From the IMG/VR virus record IMGVR_UViG_3300047558_000171, positions 1 to 56,108 of that record: a stretch of 56,108 nt of DNA; one strand, 5' to 3'. Both the position numbers and the translations under genes were made by a program. The notes under the pieces are model-generated. The model did no database searches, was not told the DNA's origin, and was given only the letters and a program-made list of their open reading frames with translations. This DNA is from a virus. Below are positions 37,015 through 43,534 of the stretch, piece after piece (the stretch's first letter is position 1; each line of letters opens with the position of its first letter).

Positions 37015-37461
37015 TTACGCCTTGAGACCCATACGTGCAAAACGTACTGTCACAGGTCGAATCATTGCGTCTGGGGTTACTACTAAATTAACAGTACCTC
37101 CAGAGCGAGAGACGCTAACGGTGCCCATATTCCCATCATTGTCAATTGTTCCATACTCAGTAACGCTAATATCATCAGCATCACATAGTACGGTTAGTTC
37201 TGTTGCATAAAACTTATTGTCACCATTTGTGACTTTTGAAATTGATACTAGATACTTAACCATTCTCCATGTAGTAGCATCAAATGAGTCAATCACAGTT
37301 GATCCTTCGATACCAGTGATTACATTTTCGTTATTTCCAAATGACCCAAGATCTGTTGCTTGTGCAATAGTGGTATCAATTAGTGATGAATAATCACTTT
37401 GAGTTGGTCTATCGCCAGTTTCAAATAGGGTTTTGAGGTTGGTTTCTGCAATTCTAGCCAT
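37015..37461 (-). CDS. Short tail protein sharing the fibre C-terminal domain
   Basis: The 148-residue protein has a short N-terminal helix (NLKTLFETGDRPTQSDYSSL), typical of proteins that dock on baseplates. Its C-terminal domain (WRMVKYLVSISKVTNGDNKF to SVTEYGTI) matches the end of the 438-residue fibre: Y-x-V, long strand, D-x-x-D, then TEY and a G-N-V-x-L-x-V-T strand. It may be a receptor-binding or trimerisation unit. It has no Shine-Dalgarno site; TATAAT ends six bases before ATG 37461, so a leaderless mRNA is likely. Confidence 0.65.
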   Translation of the reverse strand: MARIAETNLKTLFETGDRPTQSDYSSLIDTTIAQATDLGSFGNNENVITGIEGSTVIDSFDATTWRMVKYLVSISKVTNGDNKFYATELTVLCDADDISVTEYGTIDNDGNMGTVSVSRSGGTVNLVVTPDAMIRPVTVRFARMGLKA

Positions 37462-37473
37462 GCTTATATTATA
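37461..37473 (-). promoter_or_regulatory. Leaderless-type -10 box
   Basis: TATAAT (37473-37468) plus six bases leads directly to ATG 37461, with no ribosome-binding site. No good -35 box is visible at 16-18 bases upstream. Confidence 0.6.
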
Positions 37474-37490
37474 CAGTATATTTAAGCATT

Positions 37491-37751
37491 TTAAAGAATG
37501 TAGTTGCTATAACCAATTACAGCTGTACCAATAGGTGCTGCTCTACTTGCATCATAAGTGTCAAACACATCTAAAAATCTTATTCTAAATGGCAAGTTTT
37601 CTATGATATCTATTCTTGATACAAAGTTAGTGTTTTCTGCAGTAATTAAATTCGCTGGTTTTATTGATGCAATTTCTGCAATAGGATTAATTGTTGATCT
37701 AATCATAAAAAGATTAGTTGGATCGTTAGTAATTACTTGAGACTTAGCCAT
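37491..37751 (-). CDS. Small hypothetical tail-region protein
   Basis: An 86-residue protein (MAKSQVITNDPTNLFMIRS...) ending in hydrophobic strands (AAPIGTAVIGYSNYIL). It overlaps the preceding BppU-like gene by one base (TAATG) and so is translated with it. No domain is recognised. Its place between two putative baseplate accessory genes suggests a structural or assembly role. Confidence 0.65.
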   Translation of the reverse strand: MAKSQVITNDPTNLFMIRSTINPIAEIASIKPANLITAENTNFVSRIDIIENLPFRIRFLDVFDTYDASRAAPIGTAVIGYSNYIL

Positions 37752-38152
37752 TATTTGTCAGTTACCTCTGCGATTACTGTCATAATTCCACGGCATACCG
37801 TCCAAACTACGACAGCATCAGAGAGCTGAACGTCAAAAATATCATTTGTCTGAAGAAGCTTAGATTGAGCTGGTAATAGCTTAACGGTAAATTCACCTGC
37901 ATTGTCAAATTCTGTTTGCTCAGGTGTTACATGGAATAGCTTCTCTGTTCCACGTCTAAAGTCTGCCTTTATTGAATATGCAGTTGGATCTACTGGAACA
38001 CCCTGATCATTTTCAATATAACATCTGAATGAAGCGTAGTCACCCTTGACTAGTGTCCATCTAATAATTGGCGGAGTTGCACCAACCTCAATCTCACCTG
38101 CAGCATTGACTGCTTGAGTTGAAGTAGTTGTAGTTGTACGAAGAACAGCCAT
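37751..38152 (-). CDS. BppU-like baseplate/fibre adaptor
   Basis: The 133-residue protein contains IIRWTLVKGDYASFRCYIEN, a FDNAGEFTVKLLPAQSKLL stretch and the closing strand VQLSDAVVVWTVCRGIMTVI. This order (W-x-x-x-x-G-D, an Ig-like sandwich, then I.L....T..L, a D-V-Q-L strand and a final G.I.V strand) resembles the N-terminal domain of BppU, which attaches receptor-binding proteins to baseplates. Two other genes in the block (41708 and 42873) share it. It has no Shine-Dalgarno site; TATAAT ends six bases before ATG 38152. Confidence 0.6.
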   Translation of the reverse strand: MAVLRTTTTTSTQAVNAAGEIEVGATPPIIRWTLVKGDYASFRCYIENDQGVPVDPTAYSIKADFRRGTEKLFHVTPEQTEFDNAGEFTVKLLPAQSKLLQTNDIFDVQLSDAVVVWTVCRGIMTVIAEVTDK

Positions 38153-38164
38153 AGTTTTATTATA
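38152..38164 (-). promoter_or_regulatory. Leaderless-type -10 box
   Basis: TATAAT (38164-38159) is separated by six bases from ATG 38152. No ribosome-binding site is present. Confidence 0.6.
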
Positions 38165-38171
38165 TCATTAA

Positions 38172-38684
38172 TTATGAAAGACCAGCTTTAAGCGATCCCC
38201 AGGTTGAATTTGACTTAGCACCAACTATTATTGAACCAGCTGTTGCTGGCTTTACAACTGTTGCTATTGCAGTTCCCTGTGTTCCATCAACATTTGCAGT
38301 CAATCCACCATTTTGAGCTAAATACAATGTTTGTCCTGCTGTAAAAGATGAAGTATTTACATCATTAATTACTCCAGCAACTACAACAACTCCAGTTCCA
38401 GAAACAGCAATTTCTGTTCGTGTTAGCCCAAGAATTGATGTTGTTGATGCTGCTGTAGCTTTTGCTATTTGAACATTTGTTCCATCATGACCAGTAATTG
38501 TTACTGGATATCCTGCTGGAATAACCTCAGTAGATGAATTCTTTGCTGGAATATCAACATATGAAGCTTGTGGAAGGATTGCGTCAAGTCTTTCAGTTAG
38601 ACTTTTAATATCACCATGTACGTTAACAGCATCTACCGCCAATGGGAATGGTAGGCTATAATTTGTTGATCTTCCAGTTGCCAT
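38172..38684 (-). CDS. Beta-rich tail-region structural protein
   Basis: The 170-residue protein opens STNYSLPFPLAVDAVNVHGD, a motif found at the start of phage fibre or baseplate subunits. The rest is a regular beta structure (PAGYPVTITGHDGTNVQIAK, then SILGLTRTEIAVSGTGVVVV and SSFTAGQTLYLAQNGGLTAN), resembling DUF2190-like decoration or trimer-forming domains. TATACT ends six bases before ATG 38684 and no ribosome-binding site is visible. It is the last minus-strand gene before the plus-strand lysin gene. Confidence 0.6.
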   Translation of the reverse strand: MATGRSTNYSLPFPLAVDAVNVHGDIKSLTERLDAILPQASYVDIPAKNSSTEVIPAGYPVTITGHDGTNVQIAKATAASTTSILGLTRTEIAVSGTGVVVVAGVINDVNTSSFTAGQTLYLAQNGGLTANVDGTQGTAIATVVKPATAGSIIVGAKSNSTWGSLKAGLS

Positions 38685-38696
38685 GATAATAGTATA
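38684..38696 (-). promoter_or_regulatory. Leaderless-type -10 box, back to back with the lysin promoter
   Basis: TATACT (38696-38691) is six bases before ATG 38684. The divergent lysin promoter starts at 38708, so both lie within 60 bases and could compete. Confidence 0.55.
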
Positions 38697-38707
38697 CCAG
38701 ATTTGTG

Positions 38708-38736
38708 TTGAAAAATAGTTTAAAACATGTTATAAT
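38708..38736 (+). promoter_or_regulatory. Promoter of the NlpC/P60 lysin gene
   Basis: TTGAAA (38708-38713), a 17-base spacer and a perfect TATAAT (38731-38736) form a sigma-70-type promoter. Transcription would begin near 38743 and make a leader of about 177 bases. It lacks the TGTC[AT]GA box seen in plus-strand promoters further right. Confidence 0.75.
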
Positions 38737-38742
38737 CGAATG

Positions 38743-38919
38743 GTACCTTTCGGGGTACTTTTTGTTCATATAGGCAAAAATGATCAAGCAGAGTGACAAC
38801 AACGTGACAATCGTGAGAGACTATAGACAAGTATATTCAAGGCTATCGCTGTAAAGAATATTGTCTGCCAGGACCAGTGACAGGGGTCGTAACAACATAA
38901 AAAATAAGGAGGTAGTCTT
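38743..38919 (+). ncRNA. Structured 5' leader of the lysin mRNA (possible regulatory RNA)
   Basis: The 177-base leader carries several predicted helices. The first is GTACC/GGTAC with a TTTCGG loop followed by five T at 38743-38763. The second is AGACA-(3-base bulge)-ATATTC at 38825-38838 paired with GAATAT-TGTCT at 38856-38866. The third is GACC/GGTC near 38872-38888. A strong AAGGAGG then precedes the ATG. No other gene in the window has such a long leader. In Actinobacteria cell-wall hydrolase genes are often riboswitch-controlled, but I do not recognise the ydaO/c-di-AMP or any other known class here. Confidence 0.55.
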
Positions 38920-39489
38920 ATGAAGACTATTAAATCGACTAGTATTGCTGCAACCACATTATTAATACTTACATCATCTGTAACCCCAGCAAATGCAGAT
39001 TCCATATCCAAAATTGATGGAAGCACTGCAACTTCAATTCAGCTATCTGAGACTGAAAATAAAATATCTATTGAAGAAACAATCAGACTATTACAATATA
39101 AGAAAAATACTGACCTAGTTAATGCCAATATTAAAAAACTCAGATCATATGTTGGAAAAACCTGGTATGTATTCTCTGGTGCTACCCCGTCTGGTTGGGA
39201 CTGCTCAGGATTAACTATGTGGTTTTACGAACAACTTGGAATAGAGTTGGAACACAGAGCAACAGTTCAGGCACTTGGTGGAGAAAAGGTTTTTGATCCA
39301 AAGCCTGGCGACATTGTAGCTTTTCACTATGAAAATAGTAAAAAGGCATACCACGTTGGAATTTATATTGGTGATGGGTTGATGATCCATTCTCCTGCTC
39401 CAGGAAAGTCAACATCAATTGATAATGTAGTCAGATTTGGTGGAAACTATAGCGATATCTCGTATATAAGATATATTGAGACTATCTAA
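38920..39489 (+). CDS. Exported NlpC/P60 peptidoglycan hydrolase (endolysin candidate)
   Basis: The 189-residue protein has a signal peptide (basic MKTIK start, hydrophobic ATTLLILTSSV, cleavage after Ala24-Asn-Ala26). The NlpC/P60 domain begins near residue 72 (LRSYVGKTWYVFSGATPSGW). The catalytic residues are Cys95 in WDCSGLT, His145 in AYHVGIYIG and His157 in LMIHSPA. These enzymes cleave D-Glu-diaminopimelate or related peptide bonds. The signal peptide implies holin-independent export. It is the only plus-strand gene within 40 kb of minus-strand genes and has AAGGAGG before the ATG. It could be a lysin or a host-derived wall-remodelling enzyme. Confidence 0.88.
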   Translation: MKTIKSTSIAATTLLILTSSVTPANADSISKIDGSTATSIQLSETENKISIEETIRLLQYKKNTDLVNANIKKLRSYVGKTWYVFSGATPSGWDCSGLTMWFYEQLGIELEHRATVQALGGEKVFDPKPGDIVAFHYENSKKAYHVGIYIGDGLMIHSPAPGKSTSIDNVVRFGGNYSDISYIRYIETI

Positions 39490-39725
39490 AACCAAAGACT
39501 GCAAATGTTGGTGTAAAACCAAACACTGAGAATGCAAACCCAAACACTGAGAATGGTGTAAATCCAAACACTGAGAATGCAAACCCAAATACGCTGAATG
39601 GTGTAAAGCTAAACACATTGAATGGTGTAAAGCTAAATACGTTAAATGTAGGAGTAAATCCAAAAACACCAAATGTAGGGGTAAATCCAAAAACTCCAAA
39701 TGGAGTAAAGTTAAATACTCCATAT
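39482..39725 (-). repeat. Array coding for ten F-x-V-F-x-F units
   Basis: Units of 21-27 bases encode YGVFNF, FGVFGF (2), FNVFSF (2), FSVFGF (4) and FAVFGF. The spacers are TP, TPT and A. Some 21- and 24-base units are almost identical to each other, as expected from recent unequal recombination. Confidence 0.85.
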
Positions 39726-39961
39726 GAAATATCTATAGATGACTCGTACTGAGCAAGAGTTCCAGCTGATGGTGTTTGGGAGACAATCTTATCATTCTTA
39801 TCTGCATCAGCTGCATTTGTATAATTTTGAGCAGTTTCAGTTCCTACAATAAAGCCATCAGAAACGATCTGTGTCTTAGCATTTGCACGAGTCTGTCCTA
39901 CAAGGTTTGAAACTGATTTCATACCCTTGGAAGATGCCCATAACCCAAAAGAACCTAGCAT
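39482..39961 (-). CDS. PASTA-domain protein with C-terminal F-x-V-F-x-F repeats
   Basis: The 159-residue protein has a PASTA domain at about residues 15-80: VSNLVGQTRANAKTQIVSDG, then IVSQTPSAGTLAQYESSIDI. PASTA domains bind peptidoglycan fragments and beta-lactam-like ligands. The last 80 residues hold ten copies of [FY]-x-V-F-x-F, joined by TP, TPT or A, ending VFGFR exactly as in the 263-residue protein at 32676. Its stop codon overlaps the end of the convergent lysin gene by 8 bases. AGGTAG precedes ATG 39961. A wall-contacting tail protein is a fair guess; the tail function is unknown. Confidence 0.7.
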   Translation of the reverse strand: MLGSFGLWASSKGMKSVSNLVGQTRANAKTQIVSDGFIVGTETAQNYTNAADADKNDKIVSQTPSAGTLAQYESSIDISYGVFNFTPFGVFGFTPTFGVFGFTPTFNVFSFTPFNVFSFTPFSVFGFAFSVFGFTPFSVFGFAFSVFGFTPTFAVFGFR

Positions 39962-39970
39962 CTACTCTAC

Positions 39971-40612
39971 CTAAGCCGTCAAATCACCAATTAAGAGCCA
40001 TTCATTGGTTGCAATTTTTGTAAGAACCGCACCTGAATACCTTGTAGCAATTTTTCTATTTCCATTTTTACTATTTAGAGTTACATTTCCGCTAATTGGA
40101 GCAATAGAAACTCCTCCAGTACCGTAACGAATTATCTCAACTTTTTGACCAACTTTAAATGAATTAGAAGCATTTTCTGGAATATAAATTGTAGTGTCTG
40201 TTGACTCAGAAACCTTAAGACTATTTCCTGCATCTGATGCAACTAGGGTATATGCATTTGCTGTAATTGATGCATTCTTTAAAATTGCAGCATCATTTGA
40301 TGATCTCCAACTTGTTCCATCATAGAACTGAATATCATTGATTGTAGAGCCGTCAGAGGCCTGTGCAACGAATGCTACAAGTCCAGTAATAGGAGAAGGC
40401 AGGGCAGCATCTCTAGCAGATGGGTTCAGATAATTATTAATTCCAGCCTTATTTTTAACTACTGCATCGAATGTTACAGTTGTCTGAAAATTATGTGTTC
40501 CAGCCCATGTATAATCTGCTGATGGGTTTACTCCACCTGCAGCCTGAATTGGTCTCCAGCTTGAACCATCATATAGATAAGCTACCTTTGAGTCTGTACT
40601 AATTGTTGCCAT
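39971..40612 (-). CDS. Tail protein sharing a C-terminal domain with the Mtd-type fibre
   Basis: The 213-residue protein has two short WxxI/YDGTSW strand units (YLYDGSSWRPI and IQFYDGTSWRSS), common in fibre proteins. Its C-terminal 95 residues (NAYTLVASDAGNSLKVSEST, IYIPENASNSFKVGQKVEII, then GDLTA) match the end of the 547-residue fibre at 33494, including V..D....I.V, T..IP.NAS and the closing W...GDL[ST]A. The domain probably ends a trimeric fibre. There is little Shine-Dalgarno signal before ATG 40612, so translation may be coupled to the upstream gene four bases away. Confidence 0.65.
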   Translation of the reverse strand: MATISTDSKVAYLYDGSSWRPIQAAGGVNPSADYTWAGTHNFQTTVTFDAVVKNKAGINNYLNPSARDAALPSPITGLVAFVAQASDGSTINDIQFYDGTSWRSSNDAAILKNASITANAYTLVASDAGNSLKVSESTDTTIYIPENASNSFKVGQKVEIIRYGTGGVSIAPISGNVTLNSKNGNRKIATRYSGAVLTKIATNEWLLIGDLTA

Positions 40613-40615
40613 TTA

Positions 40616-41107
40616 TCAATTCACTACCTTCCATGAACTAGAAGCTGTACTATAAACTTTTAGCACTGGATTTGCTCCACTACTATCTACCCAAAGCAAG
40701 CCATTATATAAGTCTGTTGTTGGTTCAGATGACTGATAGATTGCAACTGCTGCAGATGGTATAGTATCTACAGTTGCTGATGACATCCAAATTTGTCCAA
40801 CAACTGGATTTGATGGCTCTGTCCCATAAGATGATCCAATTCCCAAAGCCTGAATAGCTGCAATCTCTTGCTGAACTACATTAATATATCTTGCAATAGA
40901 AGGATTTGGTAGAGCTGCTTTAGCTGCTGCAATCTTGTCATTAAGTGTATTTCCAGGATATGTAGATGGATCTGGATTATAAGTTGTTGAACCATATAGG
41001 AAAAGTTTCAGGGCAGCCTGAATATCCGCAGGATCATCATATCCTGGGACTTTTGTATTTAAGATTCCACTACCATCAGTAGTTCCGTCAATGTTTTGAG
41101 AAGCCAT
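40616..41107 (-). CDS. Fibre-associated structural protein
   Basis: The 163-residue protein contains a helical segment (PSIARYINVVQQEIAAIQAL) and two copies of a short strand module, SNPVVGQIWMSSATVDTIP and TDLYNGLLWVDSSGANPVL, of the type P..G..W.....  seen in phage fibres. It ends VYSTASSSWKVVN. The start at 41107 is preceded by an AAAGGTG site. I assign it to the fibre cluster by composition and neighbours; there is no recognised catalytic or binding motif. Confidence 0.6.
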   Translation of the reverse strand: MASQNIDGTTDGSGILNTKVPGYDDPADIQAALKLFLYGSTTYNPDPSTYPGNTLNDKIAAAKAALPNPSIARYINVVQQEIAAIQALGIGSSYGTEPSNPVVGQIWMSSATVDTIPSAAVAIYQSSEPTTDLYNGLLWVDSSGANPVLKVYSTASSSWKVVN

Positions 41108-41123
41108 TTTTCACCTTTCTAAA

Positions 41124-41708
41124 TTATACCATAGTAATAAAAATATGAACTGTCTTTTCTCCAGACAGTAATGACCAAGTACCATCAACATATTCTGATG
41201 CTTTTATAGTAATTGGTAAGGCCAAGATTTCATCTGGTGAAATTGCTATATCTCCAACATATACGGAAGAAGCTATTGGACTTTGTGAGATAATTGTATT
41301 TTGAATATTAAAGTTTGAGGCATTAATATTGGTAATCGATACTTCTCCTCCAGTAATAAAAGCAATTGGAATCCAAATTTCTGCACTGCCATTATTAAAT
41401 GAAAGCACTTCATTTTTACTGTAAGTATTTGGATTTAGCTTAAATAGTGGAACCCATCCGTTTCCAGATGGCTGAGAAATATATTGGTATACCCACTGAT
41501 ACTGATCGTCAGATGGTAAAAGATTGATATACATATCATAAATTGCAGGAGTTGAAGGTAAAGTCACTAGGTGTGGTTTACCCATTCCATAAAGAATTAA
41601 ACTACCACGATCACCTCTTTGACCATAATCTACTGCAATATCAATAGCAGACGGACCGCTAAGAACATTTAAATTAATAGAAGAAATCGTGCTAGTTATA
41701 TCTGTCAT
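41124..41708 (-). CDS. Hypothetical tail-fibre cluster protein
   Basis: A 194-residue beta-rich protein. The N-terminus ISSINLNVLSGPSAIDIAVD precedes YGQRGDRGSLILYGMGKPHL, a short collagen-like QRGDRG element followed by a strand that resembles fibre adaptor proteins. The segment QWVYQYISQPSGNGWVPLF has the aromatic character of a carbohydrate-binding surface. It shares a TAATG junction with the BppU-like gene upstream. The C-terminus ends in hydrophobic strands (TVHIFITMV). The function cannot be assigned beyond a structural role. Confidence 0.6.
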   Translation of the reverse strand: MTDITSTISSINLNVLSGPSAIDIAVDYGQRGDRGSLILYGMGKPHLVTLPSTPAIYDMYINLLPSDDQYQWVYQYISQPSGNGWVPLFKLNPNTYSKNEVLSFNNGSAEIWIPIAFITGGEVSITNINASNFNIQNTIISQSPIASSVYVGDIAISPDEILALPITIKASEYVDGTWSLLSGEKTVHIFITMV

Positions 41709-42079
41709 TACAAAGCACCACTAACTTGATCTGTAACTGTAATAGTTCCAGTAACCAAAGTGTATACATATGGATATGGTGTAGCATTCTTTGTAATTTC
41801 AACGTCATATACATATGTCTTTGCTGGATCTAATTCTGTACCAGTACCTGGAAGAATAGCACAAGTGACATATGTTAAGTTATTTGTTGAATCTGTAGTT
41901 ATAGTAGCATAGCCAGTATATCTAGTTGCCCCATCTCCTCTGGCTTCAGCAATAGTAAATTTTGCTGTGTTGAACTGAGTTAGATCAAAAGCTGCACCAG
42001 AGTTATCTTTGGGGTAGATTCTAAATTCAAGGGTATCTCCCTTGTAATACTTCATATCATATGTTGCTGGATAAGCCAT
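41708..42079 (-). CDS. BppU-like baseplate/fibre adaptor
   Basis: The 123-residue protein has the pattern MKYYKGDTLEFRIYPKDNSG, a NTAKFTIAEARGDGATRY strand set, then YVYDVEITKNATPYPYVYTL and a final GTITVTDQV strand. This is the same G-D-T, Ig-like, D-V-x-I-T and G-x-I-x-V order found in the products at 37751 and 42873, and it fits the BppU N-terminal domain. It overlaps both neighbouring genes by one base. It probably attaches a fibre such as the collagen-like protein upstream to the tail tip. Confidence 0.6.
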   Translation of the reverse strand: MAYPATYDMKYYKGDTLEFRIYPKDNSGAAFDLTQFNTAKFTIAEARGDGATRYTGYATITTDSTNNLTYVTCAILPGTGTELDPAKTYVYDVEITKNATPYPYVYTLVTGTITVTDQVSGAL

Positions 42080-42876
42080 TATGCCTGCCTCTCGTATGTG
42101 CCACTAATAATAAAACTATCTGCTGTTGCTAAAACAACTGGAGAGTTGTAGTCTACATCGTAGAACTGGCTTCCTGCTGTATATTTTAAACTTCCTGATG
42201 TGCTTCCAAGTGTACCATGTAAGCTAAGGGTATATTTAACTGCTGCCGAAGCATCATTGATAACACCATCACGTACAATAAAATCTGCTGCAGGAGCAAA
42301 TGGAAGAGTCAGAGAATAAGAGCCAGTTCCAAAATTAGCTACATATGTTAGTGGAACCTTTATTCTGAAAAATACAATATTTCCAACTAGAGTGTAGTTT
42401 CCAGTAGCTAGATTGTTTGTAATTGAAAGACCTGTTCCAGATAGTACTGGAGTATATGATCCTGTTGTAGTTACTGTAGGTGTGTCTCCAGTATCACCCT
42501 TGACACCCTGAATACCCTGAATACCTTGGATACCTTGGATACCTTGATCGCCCTTATCACCTTTGGCACCAACTAATGATGCTAACCACTGAGACTCTGA
42601 GCCAGTATATCCATTAGAAATAGCTACTTGATATGCAGATGCTCCAGACAATCCACGATCTCCAGTATCACCTTTGTCGCCTTTGTCGCCTTTTGGACCA
42701 GTTAGTGAAGCAACCCACTGTCCCTCTGAACCACTAAATCCATGTGCTACTGCTGTAGCATAAGCTGATGCACCAGACAAACCATTTTGACCAGGCTCTC
42801 CCTGAAGACCACGGTCTCCTCTATCTCCCTTTGGGCCAGGGGATCCTGGCATAGGGACAATCTTAATTACTGTCAT
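42079..42876 (-). CDS. Collagen-like tail fibre protein
   Basis: The 265-residue protein carries G-X-Y triplets in three blocks: GSPGPKGDRGDRGLQGEPG near the start, GPKGDKGDKGDTGDRG, and GAKGDKGDQGIQGIQGIQG. These should fold as collagen triple helices. Two spacers of about 35 residues (GLSGASAYATAVAHGFSGSE and GLSGASAYQVAISNGYTGSE) interrupt them. The C-terminal 110 residues are a beta domain (NYTLVGNIVFFRIKVPLTYV) probably forming the trimeric tip. GGAGGA precedes ATG 42876. Several prolines and lysines sit in the Y position, where animal collagens are hydroxylated. Confidence 0.8.
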   Translation of the reverse strand: MTVIKIVPMPGSPGPKGDRGDRGLQGEPGQNGLSGASAYATAVAHGFSGSEGQWVASLTGPKGDKGDKGDTGDRGLSGASAYQVAISNGYTGSESQWLASLVGAKGDKGDQGIQGIQGIQGIQGVKGDTGDTPTVTTTGSYTPVLSGTGLSITNNLATGNYTLVGNIVFFRIKVPLTYVANFGTGSYSLTLPFAPAADFIVRDGVINDASAAVKYTLSLHGTLGSTSGSLKYTAGSQFYDVDYNSPVVLATADSFIISGTYERQA

Positions 42877-43262
42877 AGACTTCCTCCATAAGTGACATCA
42901 CCTAGGACAACGATATTTCCAAGTACTGGTGTCCAAATTGTTCCATCTTGCTTAGTAACCTGTAAATCAAATAGTAGCTCTGCAATGACTGAACCATGGC
43001 CTGAACCCCAAAGTTTTGTAACTTCTGAGGGAGCTGTAACTACAACAAAACCATTTCCAGGTGTAACGATAAGTTCATCGATGGTATCTAGTCTTGGATC
43101 ATATGCACTAGCAATGTATGACCAAGTAGATGTATTAATCACTGTAGACTCGTCGGGCTCATAGAATTCTATGCGGATTTCAGATGTGTCGCCACGCACT
43201 ACCTGCCATTTTACAATAGCTGGGTCTGAGCCAAAGGTTGAGGGTTCGTAAAGTGATGCCAT
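42873..43262 (-). CDS. BppU-like baseplate/fibre adaptor, first gene of the fibre block
   Basis: The product has 129 residues from ATG 43262 (MASLYEPSTFG...); an ATG at 43283 would add seven residues but overlaps the TATAAT box and has no ribosome-binding site. It contains IVKWQVVRGDTSEIRIEFYE, a WSYIASAYDPRLDTI strand and LLFDLQVTKQDGTIWTPVLG, then NIVVLGDVT. This is the clearest BppU-like pattern of the three homologues. It overlaps the collagen-like gene by four bases. It is the first gene after the terminator at 43291-43343, so it likely begins the fibre transcript. Confidence 0.65.
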   Translation of the reverse strand: MASLYEPSTFGSDPAIVKWQVVRGDTSEIRIEFYEPDESTVINTSTWSYIASAYDPRLDTIDELIVTPGNGFVVVTAPSEVTKLWGSGHGSVIAELLFDLQVTKQDGTIWTPVLGNIVVLGDVTYGGSL

Positions 43263-43277
43263 AGTAATACCATTATA
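43262..43277 (-). promoter_or_regulatory. TATAAT box at the head of the tail-fibre block
   Basis: TATAAT (43277-43272) ends nine bases before ATG 43262, leaving a leader of only about two bases and no Shine-Dalgarno site. It follows a terminator directly, which supports a new transcript starting here. Confidence 0.55.
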
Positions 43278-43290
43278 CATCATAAAATGA

Positions 43291-43343
43291 AAAAAGACTA
43301 GTATCTAGGCATGGTGGGTATGAGAGACAGACCTAGATACTAG
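43291..43343 (-). terminator. Intrinsic terminator between membrane-protein gene and fibre block
   Basis: A perfect 12-bp inverted repeat, CTAGTATCTAGG (43298-43309) and CCTAGATACTAG (43332-43343), encloses a 22-base loop. On the minus strand it is followed by TCTTTTTTC. It would stop transcription arriving from the 43535 gene. Confidence 0.8.
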
Positions 43344-43379
43344 CCATTCAAAGTATATCATATTTTACTGTTTTCAGTT

Positions 43380-43534
43380 TCTTTACAAAAGAGTTATAAA
43401 AGAGTTATAAAGATTTTTGTAAATTTGGCCTCAAAGAACAGAACTCTGTGCTACACTATTATTATTATATATATTAAAAACTATCTTTAAGTAGAATATA
43501 TCTTTTATATCTTATATATTATATATATTATATA
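43380..43534. other. Very AT-rich intergenic stretch (candidate DNA-unwinding region)
   Basis: Positions 43450-43535 are almost pure A/T with TATATATTA runs. Upstream, GAGTTATAAAA occurs twice in tandem (43391 and 43402). No gene is seen here. It lies 330 bases from a pair of DnaA boxes at 43863-43883, so it could be an unwinding element of a replication origin. Confidence 0.4.

Noticed and set aside
38743-38919. ydaO (c-di-AMP) riboswitch before the lysin gene
   Set aside because: Gene type and leader length fit, but the conserved sequence blocks of that riboswitch are not seen; listed only as an unassigned structured leader.
38784-39026. Minus-strand 80-codon frame across the lysin leader
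   Set aside because: It opposes the promoter, leader and signal peptide of a well-supported gene and has no start signal.
39415-39723. Minus-strand frame with LHLVFLDLLLH-type repeats
   Set aside because: An alternative frame of the repeat array in the PASTA gene; the PASTA frame has a recognisable domain and ribosome-binding site.
32676-39725. Possible CRISPR arrays in the two repeat regions
   Set aside because: Units are 18-27 bases with no unique spacers and keep a protein frame; they are coding repeats.
42479-42560. Short tandem DNA repeats (ATACCTTGG units) as a regulatory site
   Set aside because: They encode the GIQGIQGIQ collagen triplets and need no further explanation.
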